DNA of 64,000 nt from positions 33,609-97,608 of the IMG/VR virus record IMGVR_UViG_3300032251_000002; one strand, written 5' to 3'. This stretch comes from a virus. This document shows positions 24,775-32,650 of the stretch, piece by piece (position 1 is the first letter of the stretch; each line of letters starts with the position of its first letter). Made by a program: the position numbers and the translations under genes. The notes under the pieces are model-generated. The model had not been told where the DNA came from. It saw only the letters and a list, made by a program, of their open reading frames with translations, and did no database searches.

Positions 24775-25353
24775 CTACAACCCCTGTGTTATTTCTAGAC
24801 CTTGCATTTCTGCTAAAAGACCCATATTGAAAGCTGTTTCTTCGTCAGTTAAAGGAAGTCCATAATAAATTGCATTAACTTCTTCTTTACTGACACATTT
24901 CATAACTCTTCCTTGTAAACTTTCACAATACAATCTACATGATAAAAAGAAACCTTTTAACTCTGTAAAGAATAAACTAAATTCTTCATAAGTCCAAATA
25001 TCATGTTGAGTTGAATTGTTATCATGCCATAGTGCTTTTACAATATCTGTTGGTCCAAGAGGAACACCAGCTAATGTCTTTTGTCTTCCAGATTCTAATG
25101 CAACCATCTGTTCTGAAGCATCTGAAATTGTATCTTGCATTTCATTATTAAATATAGAGTATCTTCTAGGTTCTCCATACTTAACACTACTTTCAAATCC
25201 AGCTTCTAACTGTGCTAGCTTTGAATAAGCTAACTCATTATACTTCTGCATTCTTAATTGGTCTAAAGTTAAATCTATAAGCTCATTATCAAGAATAGTT
25301 ATCTTTGTAACGTTCTTACCATCAACTTCAATTATTTCGGTATTAGTATACAT
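24775..25353 (-). CDS. Probable virion protein
   Basis: 192 residues. N-terminal strands (TEIIEVDGKNVTKITILDN), a helical middle and a C-terminal helical domain with YCESLQGRVMKC. The layout recalls tail-fibre-associated proteins, but no family is clear. Part of a tight minus-strand run from 26925 to 23548. Confidence 0.5.
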   Translation of the reverse strand: MYTNTEIIEVDGKNVTKITILDNELIDLTLDQLRMQKYNELAYSKLAQLEAGFESSVKYGEPRRYSIFNNEMQDTISDASEQMVALESGRQKTLAGVPLGPTDIVKALWHDNNSTQHDIWTYEEFSLFFTELKGFFLSCRLYCESLQGRVMKCVSKEEVNAIYYGLPLTDEETAFNMGLLAEMQGLEITQGL

Positions 25354-25367
25354 AGTAACTCTCCTTT

Positions 25368-25772
25368 CTAAATAACTTCAAATTCTATTGAGTTTGATGT
25401 AAGATTAACATCAGGTGACGTTACTTCTACAACAAATATGCCAGTTTTTTGAGATACCATATTAATACAGAATGAATTGTCTTCTGGTGCTAATGCAACA
25501 GGTATTAACTGTAAATCTTCACTATCATCTTCTAGTATTTCTCTAATAATAACATTTAAAGAATCTAATGACGTTGAATTTTGAGTTGCAATTGATACTC
25601 CGTCATCAACTAATATTTTTTTCTTAACGTTAACATCTATATCAATTATGTCTCCTTTAGATATAGTAATTAAATCATTAACATTTAATAATTCAACAGA
25701 GTAACCAGTAGTATAAAAAACTTCTGAAGCTCCAGTTTTAACGTATATATCTCCATCTATTCTTACAAACAT
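25368..25772 (-). CDS. Beta-rich protein, probable virion component
   Basis: 134 residues, mostly predicted strands (DIYVKTGASEVFYTTGYSVE; FVVEVTSPDVNLTSNSIEFE), compatible with an immunoglobulin- or fibre-like fold. ATG behind GAAAGGGGG, only 4 bases after the gene upstream. No named family. Confidence 0.5.
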   Translation of the reverse strand: MFVRIDGDIYVKTGASEVFYTTGYSVELLNVNDLITISKGDIIDIDVNVKKKILVDDGVSIATQNSTSLDSLNVIIREILEDDSEDLQLIPVALAPEDNSFCINMVSQKTGIFVVEVTSPDVNLTSNSIEFEVI

Positions 25773-25776
25773 TCAA

Positions 25777-26367
25777 TTACCCCCTTTCATTATATAATAC
25801 AGAAATATTAGAGTTAAAAGGTTTACCTTTTTTTCCCCAAGCTTCAATCTTTAAACTCTCATTAAACTCAACAGGTGAGTTTATTAAGTAAAGTTCTGGG
25901 AAAGGACTAACTGTTGGTAGAAATTTACCATTTATCTTACTAAATGATGAGTATGTAACATACTTACTTATACTTCTATAATATCCACCAACAATACTTT
26001 TATTATAATTATATGTACCTTGAGGAACTAATCCAATTAAACCACTATTGTTTCTAGAGTCAAATCTTAATTCAACTCCATCAATAGTTATAATAACATT
26101 TGAATCTGATGTTCCTTCTGCCATAAAGTATGCAGAATTTATAACACCTTTAGCATTGGTTAGATTAACTAGTGTAGTCATATATGAACCAAAACCAATT
26201 CTACTTTGCAATGATAATTCATTGATAAATTTCTTTGTATTTACTACAACTTCATTTTCAATATTATCATGCATATTACTAACAGCTTGCTTAATCTCAT
26301 CAGCAACTATTTTAGTTTGGTCTAGGGTTTCCTTATCAGCTATAAATATTATATCTCCCTTTGCCAT
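25777..26367 (-). CDS. Probable tail or receptor-side virion protein
   Basis: 196 residues. Helical start (KETLDQTKIVADEIKQAVS) that could trimerise, then a long strand-rich, Gly/Ser/Asn/Tyr-rich region (GTYNYNKSIVGGYYRSISKY) as in fibre and baseplate-edge proteins. ATG behind AAGGAGG. Family unknown. Confidence 0.5.
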   Translation of the reverse strand: MAKGDIIFIADKETLDQTKIVADEIKQAVSNMHDNIENEVVVNTKKFINELSLQSRIGFGSYMTTLVNLTNAKGVINSAYFMAEGTSDSNVIITIDGVELRFDSRNNSGLIGLVPQGTYNYNKSIVGGYYRSISKYVTYSSFSKINGKFLPTVSPFPELYLINSPVEFNESLKIEAWGKKGKPFNSNISVLYNERG

Positions 26368-26381
26368 TTAAATACACCTCC

Positions 26382-26537
26382 TTATAATAAGTCAGCTAAC
26401 TTATCAAAATCTTCCATTAAAGAATTCTCACTAAGAATTCCATCTTTTATTTCTTTTTTAACTTTTTTCTTACTTTTCATAGAGGTACTGTCAATCTTAT
26501 TAGTATTGTCTACTATCTCTTTATCATTAGATTTCAC
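26382..26537 (-). CDS. Small GTG-start protein with head-peptide-like motif
   Basis: 51 residues, start GTG behind GGAGGG, overlapping the upstream gene by 11 bases. It contains a Lys-rich middle (MKSKKKVKKEIKDG) and ILSENSLMEDFD, which echoes the ENSLFLSE and NSLMLSE motifs of the probable head proteins at 29288 and 35316. Function unknown. Confidence 0.5.
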   Translation of the reverse strand: MKSNDKEIVDNTNKIDSTSMKSKKKVKKEIKDGILSENSLMEDFDKLADLL

Positions 26538-26925
26538 TAGTTCCCTCCACTTCTCTGTCAACTCTTTTATCAGTTCTAATTCTTAGAACCTTTAAACAAT
26601 CTTCCAGATGCTTAATAGCTTGTTCATTCTCATCACATTTGTAAGGAGATTCTTGAAAACATTGAAGACGTTTAACTACCATACTTATTAAGTCTTCGTT
26701 AGCAACACCATTTACACCATTTTCTTTAATTGGACCTTTTTGGAATTTAACTACAGAAACAGGTGGTATAATTTCTACATTTTCAAACTGTTCAGAATTC
26801 TGTATATGTTTAAGTGAAGGCTCTACAATAAATAAATGTGGTGCATTAAATTCAAACTTATCTGTATCTTCATGACTTATTGTAGTGTAGTTATCTGTTA
26901 AAAATTCATTAATTAATTTCTCCAT
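26527..26925 (-). CDS. Unknown protein
   Basis: 132 residues. Acidic start (FLTDNYTTISHEDTDKFEF), then strands (LFIVEPSLKHI, VVKFQKG) and a helical C-terminus. No family recognised. First gene of the run of likely virion genes. Confidence 0.5.
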   Translation of the reverse strand: MEKLINEFLTDNYTTISHEDTDKFEFNAPHLFIVEPSLKHIQNSEQFENVEIIPPVSVVKFQKGPIKENGVNGVANEDLISMVVKRLQCFQESPYKCDENEQAIKHLEDCLKVLRIRTDKRVDREVEGTSEI

Positions 26926-26934
26926 AATATCCCC

Positions 26935-27063
26935 CTAGTTATATTTTTTCTTTGATTGCTTTGTTTCTTTAATTTCAATTGCAATATATGCATCAGGCAT
27001 TACTGCATTAGTTGTACATAAAATTAAAGATATTAATAGTAATATTACTAAAACTCTTCTCAT
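26935..27063 (-). CDS. Small exported protein
   Basis: 42 residues: MRRVLVILLLISLILCTTNA is a textbook signal peptide or single membrane anchor, followed by about 22 mostly charged residues (AIEIKETKQSKKKYN). ATG behind GGGGTGG. The Cys before TTNA could be a weak lipobox. Function unknown; could be an envelope-acting phage peptide. Confidence 0.5.
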   Translation of the reverse strand: MRRVLVILLLISLILCTTNAVMPDAYIAIEIKETKQSKKKYN

Positions 27064-27111
27064 CTTTCCACCCCATATCTTTTTAATTTATAGTTAAAAA
27101 TCAACTTTTAT

Positions 27112-27312
27112 TTAAAAATTATCTTCTCCATCATGGACATATTCAGATATTTCATTTTCTTTCATAAACTTAGTAACCTTCTTTTTCAATTCAGTACCAA
27201 CTTCCCTATTACCTTTCTGAATTCTTTGTATGTTCCCTTGAGGAGTCGAAGAGTAACTTATGCCAGCTACAAGATGTTCCCTTAAAAATAAAGCTTTTTT
27301 TCTAACAGACAT
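27112..27312 (-). CDS. Small basic protein
   Basis: About 66 residues, ATG behind AGGAGG (a TTG two codons earlier is too close to the ribosome site). Basic start (SVRKKALFLREHL), then Gln/Gly/Arg-rich, ending acidic (EYVHDGEDNF). No family. Follows the thermonuclease gene in the same run. Confidence 0.5.
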   Translation of the reverse strand: MSVRKKALFLREHLVAGISYSSTPQGNIQRIQKGNREVGTELKKKVTKFMKENEISEYVHDGEDNF

Positions 27313-27323
27313 AAACAATCCTC

Positions 27324-27764
27324 CTAATCTTTATTAAGTACATCACCTATCATTAATTTAACAGTATCTATCATCTCATTAAGCATTCCATAGTTCCAAG
27401 GATTTCTCTTACCACCAGTGTATTCTCTAGCTAATCCCATTCTAAGTAATTTAGCATTAATAGATTCTGTAGATTCTCTATGTTCATAGATAGTACCTAA
27501 TAATCTACCATATTTGCCTGTATTACCATCTAACTTAGTTGTAATATATACATACTTACCTTCAATCTTTTGTTGAAGGTACGCTTTAACTGACAGACCA
27601 GCGTCTTTTTCTAAAAGATTCTTAGTTCTACATTCTGGTGTATCAATACCTAGAACTCTAACTCGTTCCTTATAGGTGATATCAAAACCTAAATCAAATT
27701 CAACATCAATAGTATCTCCATCTACTACTCTTAAACACATGGCTTTGAAATTATATAATTCCAT
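27324..27764 (-). CDS. Staphylococcal-nuclease-like thermonuclease
   Basis: 146 residues. RVVDGDTIDVEFD, RVRVLGIDTPECRT and GKYGRLLGTI match the SNase core, including the Asp residues that bind calcium and the catalytic Arg in the R-x-x-GIDTPE block. Family role: cleaves DNA and RNA. No signal peptide, so it acts inside the cell or within the virion. ATG 8 bases from AGGAGG; it follows the HD/RNAP fusion gene. Confidence 0.9.
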   Translation of the reverse strand: MELYNFKAMCLRVVDGDTIDVEFDLGFDITYKERVRVLGIDTPECRTKNLLEKDAGLSVKAYLQQKIEGKYVYITTKLDGNTGKYGRLLGTIYEHRESTESINAKLLRMGLAREYTGGKRNPWNYGMLNEMIDTVKLMIGDVLNKD

Positions 27765-27772
27765 AAGTCCTC

Positions 27773-29275
27773 CTATTTCTTCTCATACTTCTCTCTAGAT
27801 AAATCTTTCTTATTTTTATTCTTAAGAGTTCTATCTAATGCTAATCCACCTGTAACTAAATCTGTCATTATTCCAGCACCCATAAAGTATACATCAACTG
27901 TATTTAATGTTTGCTTATCACCTAAATCTGATTTAAGGTCTTTTAACTGTAAGTATCCTTGTTGTGATATTTGTTTATACATCTGCATTTTCTTTTTACT
28001 ATCATCAGCTCTTGGTCCAAAGAATTCTTTTAAAGCTTCCTCACTACCATAAGTCATTAAAGCATAGTTCTCTGCATCTGTAATTCTTGCAATCTTATCG
28101 TTACCAGTAACTTGATTAGTCTTCATATTTCTAGACTTAATGTCAAGTGAATAACTATTCTTTTTACTAAGTATCTGTTGTAATCTTCTAAGGTGAAGAT
28201 ATCCCACAGGTACTTTAGTTTTACTTCTAATTGGCTCGTCTTTATTACCATCATGTTTGTAGTAAACATACTCTTCAAGTGGAACGTTTAAGAAATTAGC
28301 AGCTTTCTTGATAGTCTTAAGGTCAGGTTCATTCTCATATGGAATAATCTCTAAATAAAAATGTTCATTTTCATCTTTCATAAACTTTTTAATCCATGTA
28401 GTAAATTGTGTATTACTCATTGACTTAAAGAAACCTTTATACTTTTCACCATTCTTTCCAGTTTTGTCAAGAAGATTCATAGTCTTTAATACCATGTCTT
28501 CAATCTTTTTTCTTTTAGAAGTAGTTATAGTTTGAGCTGCTTCATTAAGAAACTCATTACCATCCATAACATCATAGAATCCTTCTAAGTGAGCCTGTTG
28601 ACTCTCGGTAAGAATAAAATCTGAACTCTCAGTAATAAAACCTTCATCTTTTAACTGTAAGAAATACTTATACGATTTATCTCTACTGTCTAACATGGTG
28701 TATATTTTATTAAGTTCTAACTTTCTAACTTCTTCAGTCTCTTTAAGATGATATTTAACATAACCTTTTCTACCATATTTTTCAGATAGATGTTCATAAA
28801 CTCTTTCAAAATGTTCTTCTTCAGATAATTCTGGATTGTTATGCTTGCCAAAGTTATATGCTCTTTTAAACATAGTATCTAAATTATCACTTCTATCTGC
28901 ATCAGATACAACCTTACCATATAAACTTCTAGGTGGATGTTTAGAACTAGCTCTGTGGTCTTCACAAGCTTGTGCTATAAGTTCTATAGTATCTTTATCA
29001 AATATAGTTCTTAAGAATGTATCTTTTCTAACTATCTTACCAGATTCTATATGATGTACGTCTCTGTTCTTAGATAATCCTGTATCATGAAATGCTGCAA
29101 TAGTATACACTATATTCATATCAACATCATCTTTTAAAATCTCAGCAATCTTAAGTGAATCGTTTATAACACTTGTTACATGATTTACATCATGACCTTT
29201 ATCAAATTTTTTATACATCGGAATTATCTTATCATTGATGTATTTGATTAAACTTTCATTTAATTCGTTTAACAT
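27773..29275 (-). CDS. HD-domain / RNAP beta C-terminal-like fusion with LxE sites
   Basis: 500 residues. Residues 1-200 form an HD phosphohydrolase-type domain: KGHDVNHV (27-33), AAFHDTG (60-66), ACEDHRASSKHPP (103-115) and VVSDADRSDN (122-131). Residues 355-470 resemble the end of RNAP beta: PVGYLHLRRLQQIL, then ITDAENYALMTYGSEEALKE and KMQMYKQI match the beta segments VGYMYMLKL, GEMEVWALEAYGAAYTLQE and KMYKNI. Between them lie FITES (213-217), ILTES (221-225) and FLNEA (242-246), three LxE/IxE sites like those cut by T4-type prohead proteases. Reading: a precursor packaged in the head and split into an HD part and an RNAP part. Beta C-termini do not normally carry an HD domain. Confidence 0.65.
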   Translation of the reverse strand: MLNELNESLIKYINDKIIPMYKKFDKGHDVNHVTSVINDSLKIAEILKDDVDMNIVYTIAAFHDTGLSKNRDVHHIESGKIVRKDTFLRTIFDKDTIELIAQACEDHRASSKHPPRSLYGKVVSDADRSDNLDTMFKRAYNFGKHNNPELSEEEHFERVYEHLSEKYGRKGYVKYHLKETEEVRKLELNKIYTMLDSRDKSYKYFLQLKDEGFITESSDFILTESQQAHLEGFYDVMDGNEFLNEAAQTITTSKRKKIEDMVLKTMNLLDKTGKNGEKYKGFFKSMSNTQFTTWIKKFMKDENEHFYLEIIPYENEPDLKTIKKAANFLNVPLEEYVYYKHDGNKDEPIRSKTKVPVGYLHLRRLQQILSKKNSYSLDIKSRNMKTNQVTGNDKIARITDAENYALMTYGSEEALKEFFGPRADDSKKKMQMYKQISQQGYLQLKDLKSDLGDKQTLNTVDVYFMGAGIMTDLVTGGLALDRTLKNKNKKDLSREKYEKK

Positions 29276-29287
29276 AATTAATCCTCC

Positions 29288-29539
29288 CTAACTAGTACTA
29301 CTAATAAACTTCACTTTATCTTTAGGAAGTTTTTGTATGCTGTCAAAGAAACCACTTCTAGCTCTATGAGTATATGCAAAGAATTGACCTTTATCAGTTT
29401 TACCTATTGAACATTGAATAGTTCCAAACCTCTCTTTTATCTCATCTCTTTCAGCAAGTGTTAATGATACTTTATTTATTTTACCTTCAGATAAAAACAA
29501 TGAATTTTCTTTTAAAAACATCTGTTTTTCATTAAGCAT
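29288..29539 (-). CDS. Small head protein with capsid-targeting-like peptide
   Basis: 83 residues. The start MLNEKQMFLKENSLFLSEGK closely resembles that of 35316-35858 and the partial gene at 1-451; FLSE before Gly fits a prohead-protease cut. The remaining 60 residues look like a small alpha/beta domain. It sits directly upstream of the HD/RNAP fusion, 12 bases apart, so both may be packaged together. ATG behind AGGAGG. Confidence 0.6.
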   Translation of the reverse strand: MLNEKQMFLKENSLFLSEGKINKVSLTLAERDEIKERFGTIQCSIGKTDKGQFFAYTHRARSGFFDSIQKLPKDKVKFISSTS

Positions 29540-29599
29540 ATGAATCCTCCTTTATTGATTAAATAATGTATTGTTATAAAGCGTAATTATAAATCCATC

Positions 29600-29619
29600 A
29601 AACATATATTATAATAATG
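29600..29619 (+). promoter_or_regulatory. Plus-strand AT-rich promoter element
   Basis: AACATATATTATAATAATG, the same core as the minus-strand elements but facing right, at the head of an intergenic transcript candidate. Confidence 0.5.
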
Positions 29620-29621
29620 AA

Positions 29622-29828
29622 CTTACTAATCCTAATTATATAATATTCTAAAGTAATGAAAGAAACCACAACCCTTTTGTTATGTTTAGTTAGCATTAGT
29701 AAGATTACCCCTATAGAGGTTTGATATAAAATGAAATGCTATTAAGCCCAGCATTGAAAGTTGTGTCTTACCTTTATTTAGATTTGAAACCATCCTAACC
29801 TTCTCAGTTAGGATGGTTCTTTTTTTTT
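29622..29828 (+). ncRNA. Candidate structured non-coding RNA
   Basis: The 287-base gap 29540-29826 lies between minus-strand genes but has a plus-facing promoter element (29600-29619) and a strong plus-only terminator (29788-29828). Inside, CACAAC (29667-29672) pairs with GTTGTG (29760-29765). AGCATT occurs at 29692-29697 and 29750-29755, and the single AATGCT at 29735-29740 can pair with either but not both, a switch-like arrangement. A small hairpin lies at 29707-29720. A 22-codon frame (29656-29724) has no ribosome site. It does not look like a tRNA or tmRNA. The start is estimated from the promoter. Confidence 0.45.
29788..29818 (+). terminator. Strong plus-strand terminator
   Basis: 12-bp perfect stem AACCATCCTAAC / GTTAGGATGGTT followed by C and ten T on the plus strand; on the minus strand no T-run follows the stem. 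Hence it ends a plus-strand transcript, although both flanking genes are on the minus strand. Confidence 0.85.
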
Positions 29829-30972
29829 AGTAATTACTAAACAACGCTTCTAAGTCAATGTCTTCAGACTTAACTTCAGAATCATCATTACCACCAAAAA
29901 TAGATGGTTTAGTTTTCTTAACTTCTTTACGTTCTTCTTTAAACCAATCAATATTGACATCTTCATCATTAAATAAAGAAATCTTCTCTCTCTTCTTAAA
30001 CTTACCCTTAGCAGACTCAACACTATCCATAACTAATTTAAGTCTATCTTCTGGGAAACTTAAACCTGTAAGAATAGATACAATATAATTCTTATTGTCA
30101 TCTGCAGAATAATATCCTTCAAATGTTTCAATTGGTTGACCAATATTTTTATGGAAAATATCATAATCGATAAACTTAGTTGCTTCTTCTTGAAGTTCGA
30201 AGATATATCCACTTCTTTTAATTACTTTATCATACTGTAAAGAAGCAAATATACTTGAATTCCAAGATGAGTCTAATGCTTCTGCAATAGTTTCTGAATC
30301 ATTAATTTGATTCATAACAGTTACAGTTATTGACATACAGCCTGGAGTAAACATTAATTTAGATAAATCTTTACTATCCATATTACCATACTTACTTGAT
30401 TTTCTCTCTCTGTTATAAACAACATCTAATGATGCAATTACATGACTATTAACACCATTGTATAAATCAGCCTTAGACATTTTTGATTTATGTTCTTTGA
30501 ATTTCTCATTGTCTACAATTAGTGTAGGCACATCAATTGATGATAATTCTTCAAGACATTCATAAGTATTAAATTGAGCTACAGGAGTCTCACTTAATGC
30601 TGGAATTACTGCAATAGCTGCAAACTTCTTGTCTGGAATCATTTTAGTAAGCATGTCAATAATAATTGGAGACATACCTGACCCTGTTCCACCACCTGAA
30701 GAGAATGTAATGTAAATTATATCACAATCGTAAAACTTTGTTTTAACAAACTGAATGATGCTCTTGTAATGTGATTTAACTTCAGACTTACCAATAGCTC
30801 TGTCTTTACCACAACCACCTTGTTCACCTAATAATAACTTATTCTTAACTAAACTAATTGAATCTAAATCTTCTTGACTTGTATTCATTATTGCAGTAGT
30901 GTAACCTTTCTTGTCACCTAACTCAGCAATATTCGAACCACAAGCACCAATACCAAATATACCTACTTTCAT
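29827..30972 (-). CDS. Phage tubulin/FtsZ-like GTPase
   Basis: 381 residues. GIGACGSNIAELG at the start and the tubulin signature GGGTGSG (93-99) are clear; the T7-loop region NSHVIASLDVVYN follows. The acidic C-terminal tail (VKSEDIDLEALFSNY) is like the tails of TubZ/PhuZ-type proteins. Family role: GTP-dependent filaments that position replicating phage DNA or segregate plasmids. No TubR-like partner or clear centromere array was seen nearby; a winged-helix gene lies three genes upstream (31979-32272). ATG behind AAAGGAGG. Confidence 0.88.
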   Translation of the reverse strand: MKVGIFGIGACGSNIAELGDKKGYTTAIMNTSQEDLDSISLVKNKLLLGEQGGCGKDRAIGKSEVKSHYKSIIQFVKTKFYDCDIIYITFSSGGGTGSGMSPIIIDMLTKMIPDKKFAAIAVIPALSETPVAQFNTYECLEELSSIDVPTLIVDNEKFKEHKSKMSKADLYNGVNSHVIASLDVVYNRERKSSKYGNMDSKDLSKLMFTPGCMSITVTVMNQINDSETIAEALDSSWNSSIFASLQYDKVIKRSGYIFELQEEATKFIDYDIFHKNIGQPIETFEGYYSADDNKNYIVSILTGLSFPEDRLKLVMDSVESAKGKFKKREKISLFNDEDVNIDWFKEERKEVKKTKPSIFGGNDDSEVKSEDIDLEALFSNY

Positions 30973-30986
30973 TACTACTTCCTCCT

Positions 30987-31454
30987 TTATACTATTCCTT
31001 TTAATATTCCTTCTCTCATCTTAATTAAACGGCTACAATATTCATCTTGAGTTAATACAGTTTTCTTTGGATTAGTGCCACCAATAGTATGTACTATCTC
31101 ATGACCGACTGTATCAAGTAATGCATTTCTAACTCTTTCATTCTGAATTAACATTTCATAAAATGCTTGATTAAGTAAGTCTTGATATTCCTTTGAATCT
31201 CTTTGGTAAGCCTTACCTTTCCACCATAACTCTTGTTTTCTCCACCACTCAACACTTCTGCCAGCAGTTTTAGCCTTAGCACCGTTTAAAGAACATATAT
31301 GTCTTTGCATATTTTCATCTTCAAATTTAAGTGATTGAATGAATCCTTCCATACTTCCACAGTCAATACCGTCTATAGTAAAGAAATTTTTGTGTAAATT
31401 AGATAATAACTTGTATGGGTACTCTATAGTTATATTAATATCAAGAATACTCAT
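30987..31454 (-). CDS. NADAR (YbiA-like) family protein
   Basis: 155 residues. GSMEGFIQSLKF (33-43, with the key Glu36) is the typical NADAR Glu-x-x-x-Gln-x-x-Lys block. The later segments NQAFYEMLIQNERVRNALLD and the final TQDEYCSRLIKMREGIL also fit. Known biochemistry of relatives: removing ADP-ribose from guanine in nucleic acid or acting on NAD-like nucleotides, some as antitoxins to DarT-type toxins. Here it could protect phage DNA from ADP-ribosylation. It overlaps the DUF5662 gene by 14 bases. Confidence 0.75.
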   Translation of the reverse strand: MSILDINITIEYPYKLLSNLHKNFFTIDGIDCGSMEGFIQSLKFEDENMQRHICSLNGAKAKTAGRSVEWWRKQELWWKGKAYQRDSKEYQDLLNQAFYEMLIQNERVRNALLDTVGHEIVHTIGGTNPKKTVLTQDEYCSRLIKMREGILKGIV

Positions 31455-31977
31455 TTAATAATTCCTCTACAATCTTTCTAGTATTTTCATGCATTTGCAT
31501 TTTATCCTTATTACTTTCATACCATGATTTAGTATCATCATCTTTACCATTTATAGCACGTCCAGCACCTAACCAATCAGCAACCATTTCTTTTACGTAT
31601 TTATAAGGTATTTCCATAAGTGTAGTACCACCAGAATCATGACGTAAAATCCAATATTGCCAGTGATGTTTATTTTTATGTTGATGACCCAACCATGAAT
31701 AATTCATTCTTCCTTCAACAACACTTTCTCTATGACTATCAATTGCATGTTTGATGTTGATACTTGATTCTTGTCCTGCTATGTATTTATCATCTGGTAT
31801 TTTATCTCCATAAAAATAATTAGCATAACTACTAAATTCTTCACTTCTAAATTTACTTATATCATGCAATAAACCTCTAAGTGGTATACCCATTTTACAA
31901 CACTCTACAAATACAAACCATTTATGTCGTAATACATAACTTAAGTACTTCTTAAAAACTGTTTTAGTCATTCTCAT
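31441..31977 (-). CDS. DUF5662-family protein
   Basis: 178 residues. The pattern YLSYVLRHKWFVFVECC, LRGLLHDISKFRSEEF, then NKHHWQYWIL and EMVADWLGAGR fits the DUF5662 family found in Bacillota and their phages. LLHD, HH and the acidic residues suggest a metal-dependent HD-like site, although the enzyme activity is not known. Shares a transcript with the NADAR gene. Confidence 0.7.
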   Translation of the reverse strand: MRMTKTVFKKYLSYVLRHKWFVFVECCKMGIPLRGLLHDISKFRSEEFSSYANYFYGDKIPDDKYIAGQESSINIKHAIDSHRESVVEGRMNYSWLGHQHKNKHHWQYWILRHDSGGTTLMEIPYKYVKEMVADWLGAGRAINGKDDDTKSWYESNKDKMQMHENTRKIVEELLNEYS

Positions 31978-31978
31978 A

Positions 31979-32272
31979 TTACACCAACCCTGCTATAGAT
32001 TCTTTATATAAATCTAGGAATCTTCTTCCATCCTTAGTTATATAAAACTTATTCTGTCTCTTATCTCTATTTCTATTTAATAGTCCAGCAATTTCAAGTC
32101 TTCCAGCACAGGCATTAAATATAAATGGAGTAATCTTAACATCTGCCATTATCTTAATGTTATCTATAGCAGCTAATTTATTAAAAGTCTTATGTTTATA
32201 TAATACATTTAATATAAGAATTTCTTCTGTTTTCAATCGGTCCAATAATTCCATTAAACATTCATCACACAT
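31979..32272 (-). CDS. Winged-helix DNA-binding protein
   Basis: About 97 residues. Helices EEILILNVLYKHKTFNKLAA and ITPFIFNACAGRLEIAGLL followed by the wing NKFYITKDGRRFLDLYKE fit a MarR/PadR-type winged helix. A pair of Cys at the start (CDEC) is unusual. The ATG at 32272 lies 9 bases from AAGGAG; the ATG at 32281 touches it. First gene of a minus operon ending at NADAR or tubulin, so a possible local regulator. Confidence 0.65.
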   Translation of the reverse strand: MCDECLMELLDRLKTEEILILNVLYKHKTFNKLAAIDNIKIMADVKITPFIFNACAGRLEIAGLLNRNRDKRQNKFYITKDGRRFLDLYKESIAGLV

Positions 32273-32359
32273 TTTCTTCATCTCCTTTTTATTTTTAAGT
32301 GGTTACAATTTTATGTTAGCAATTTATATTTTTATATAAAACGTAAATAAAAATTCTTC

Positions 32360-32379
32360 AAGCATATATTATAATAGTG
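32360..32379 (+). promoter_or_regulatory. Plus-strand AT-rich promoter element
   Basis: AAGCATATATTATAATAGTG, nearly identical in core to 29600-29619, facing right into an intergenic region of 380 bases. Confidence 0.5.
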
Positions 32380-32411
32380 ATACAAGACAAAGAGAGAAAG
32401 GAAGTGGCTTT

Positions 32412-32477
32412 ATGCTACATCGCTCAATTTTATGTTTCGTTATCATTTTTAGGTTATTTGTTCCTAACATTATTTAG
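32412..32477 (+). CDS. Possible small hydrophobic peptide
   Basis: 21 codons, ATG with AAAGGAAGTG eight bases upstream. After MLHR the peptide is almost wholly hydrophobic (SILCFVIIFRLFVPNII), long enough to span a membrane. The last codons are part of the long RNA helix at 32451-32470 / 32563-32582. It could be a toxin-like or leader peptide, or an accidental frame. Confidence 0.3.
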   Translation: MLHRSILCFVIIFRLFVPNII

Positions 32478-32623
32478 TTAGGTATAATTATTAATATGAA
32501 TTCTTCTTAGGTAGAAATTTAGTTTAAATTAATTATTATTATCAAATGACCTACTTTGAATGATGTTAGGAACAAGTAACTTAGTTATACTAAATTAGTT
32601 TAGTTAAACCAATCAAAAAAAAA

Positions 32624-32650
32624 ATAGAGAGAATTAAGCCCTCCCTCTAT
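32624..32650. terminator. Bidirectional terminator
   Basis: ATAGAG (32624-32629) pairs with CTCTAT (32645-32650), extended by further pairs after one mismatch, with an A-run to the left and a T-run to the right, so it can end both the plus-strand RNA and the minus-strand gene 32662-34041. Confidence 0.75.

Noticed and set aside
29656-29724. 22-codon frame inside the first RNA candidate as a real gene
   Set aside because: No ribosome site, and the paired RNA segments run through it; kept only as part of the RNA description.
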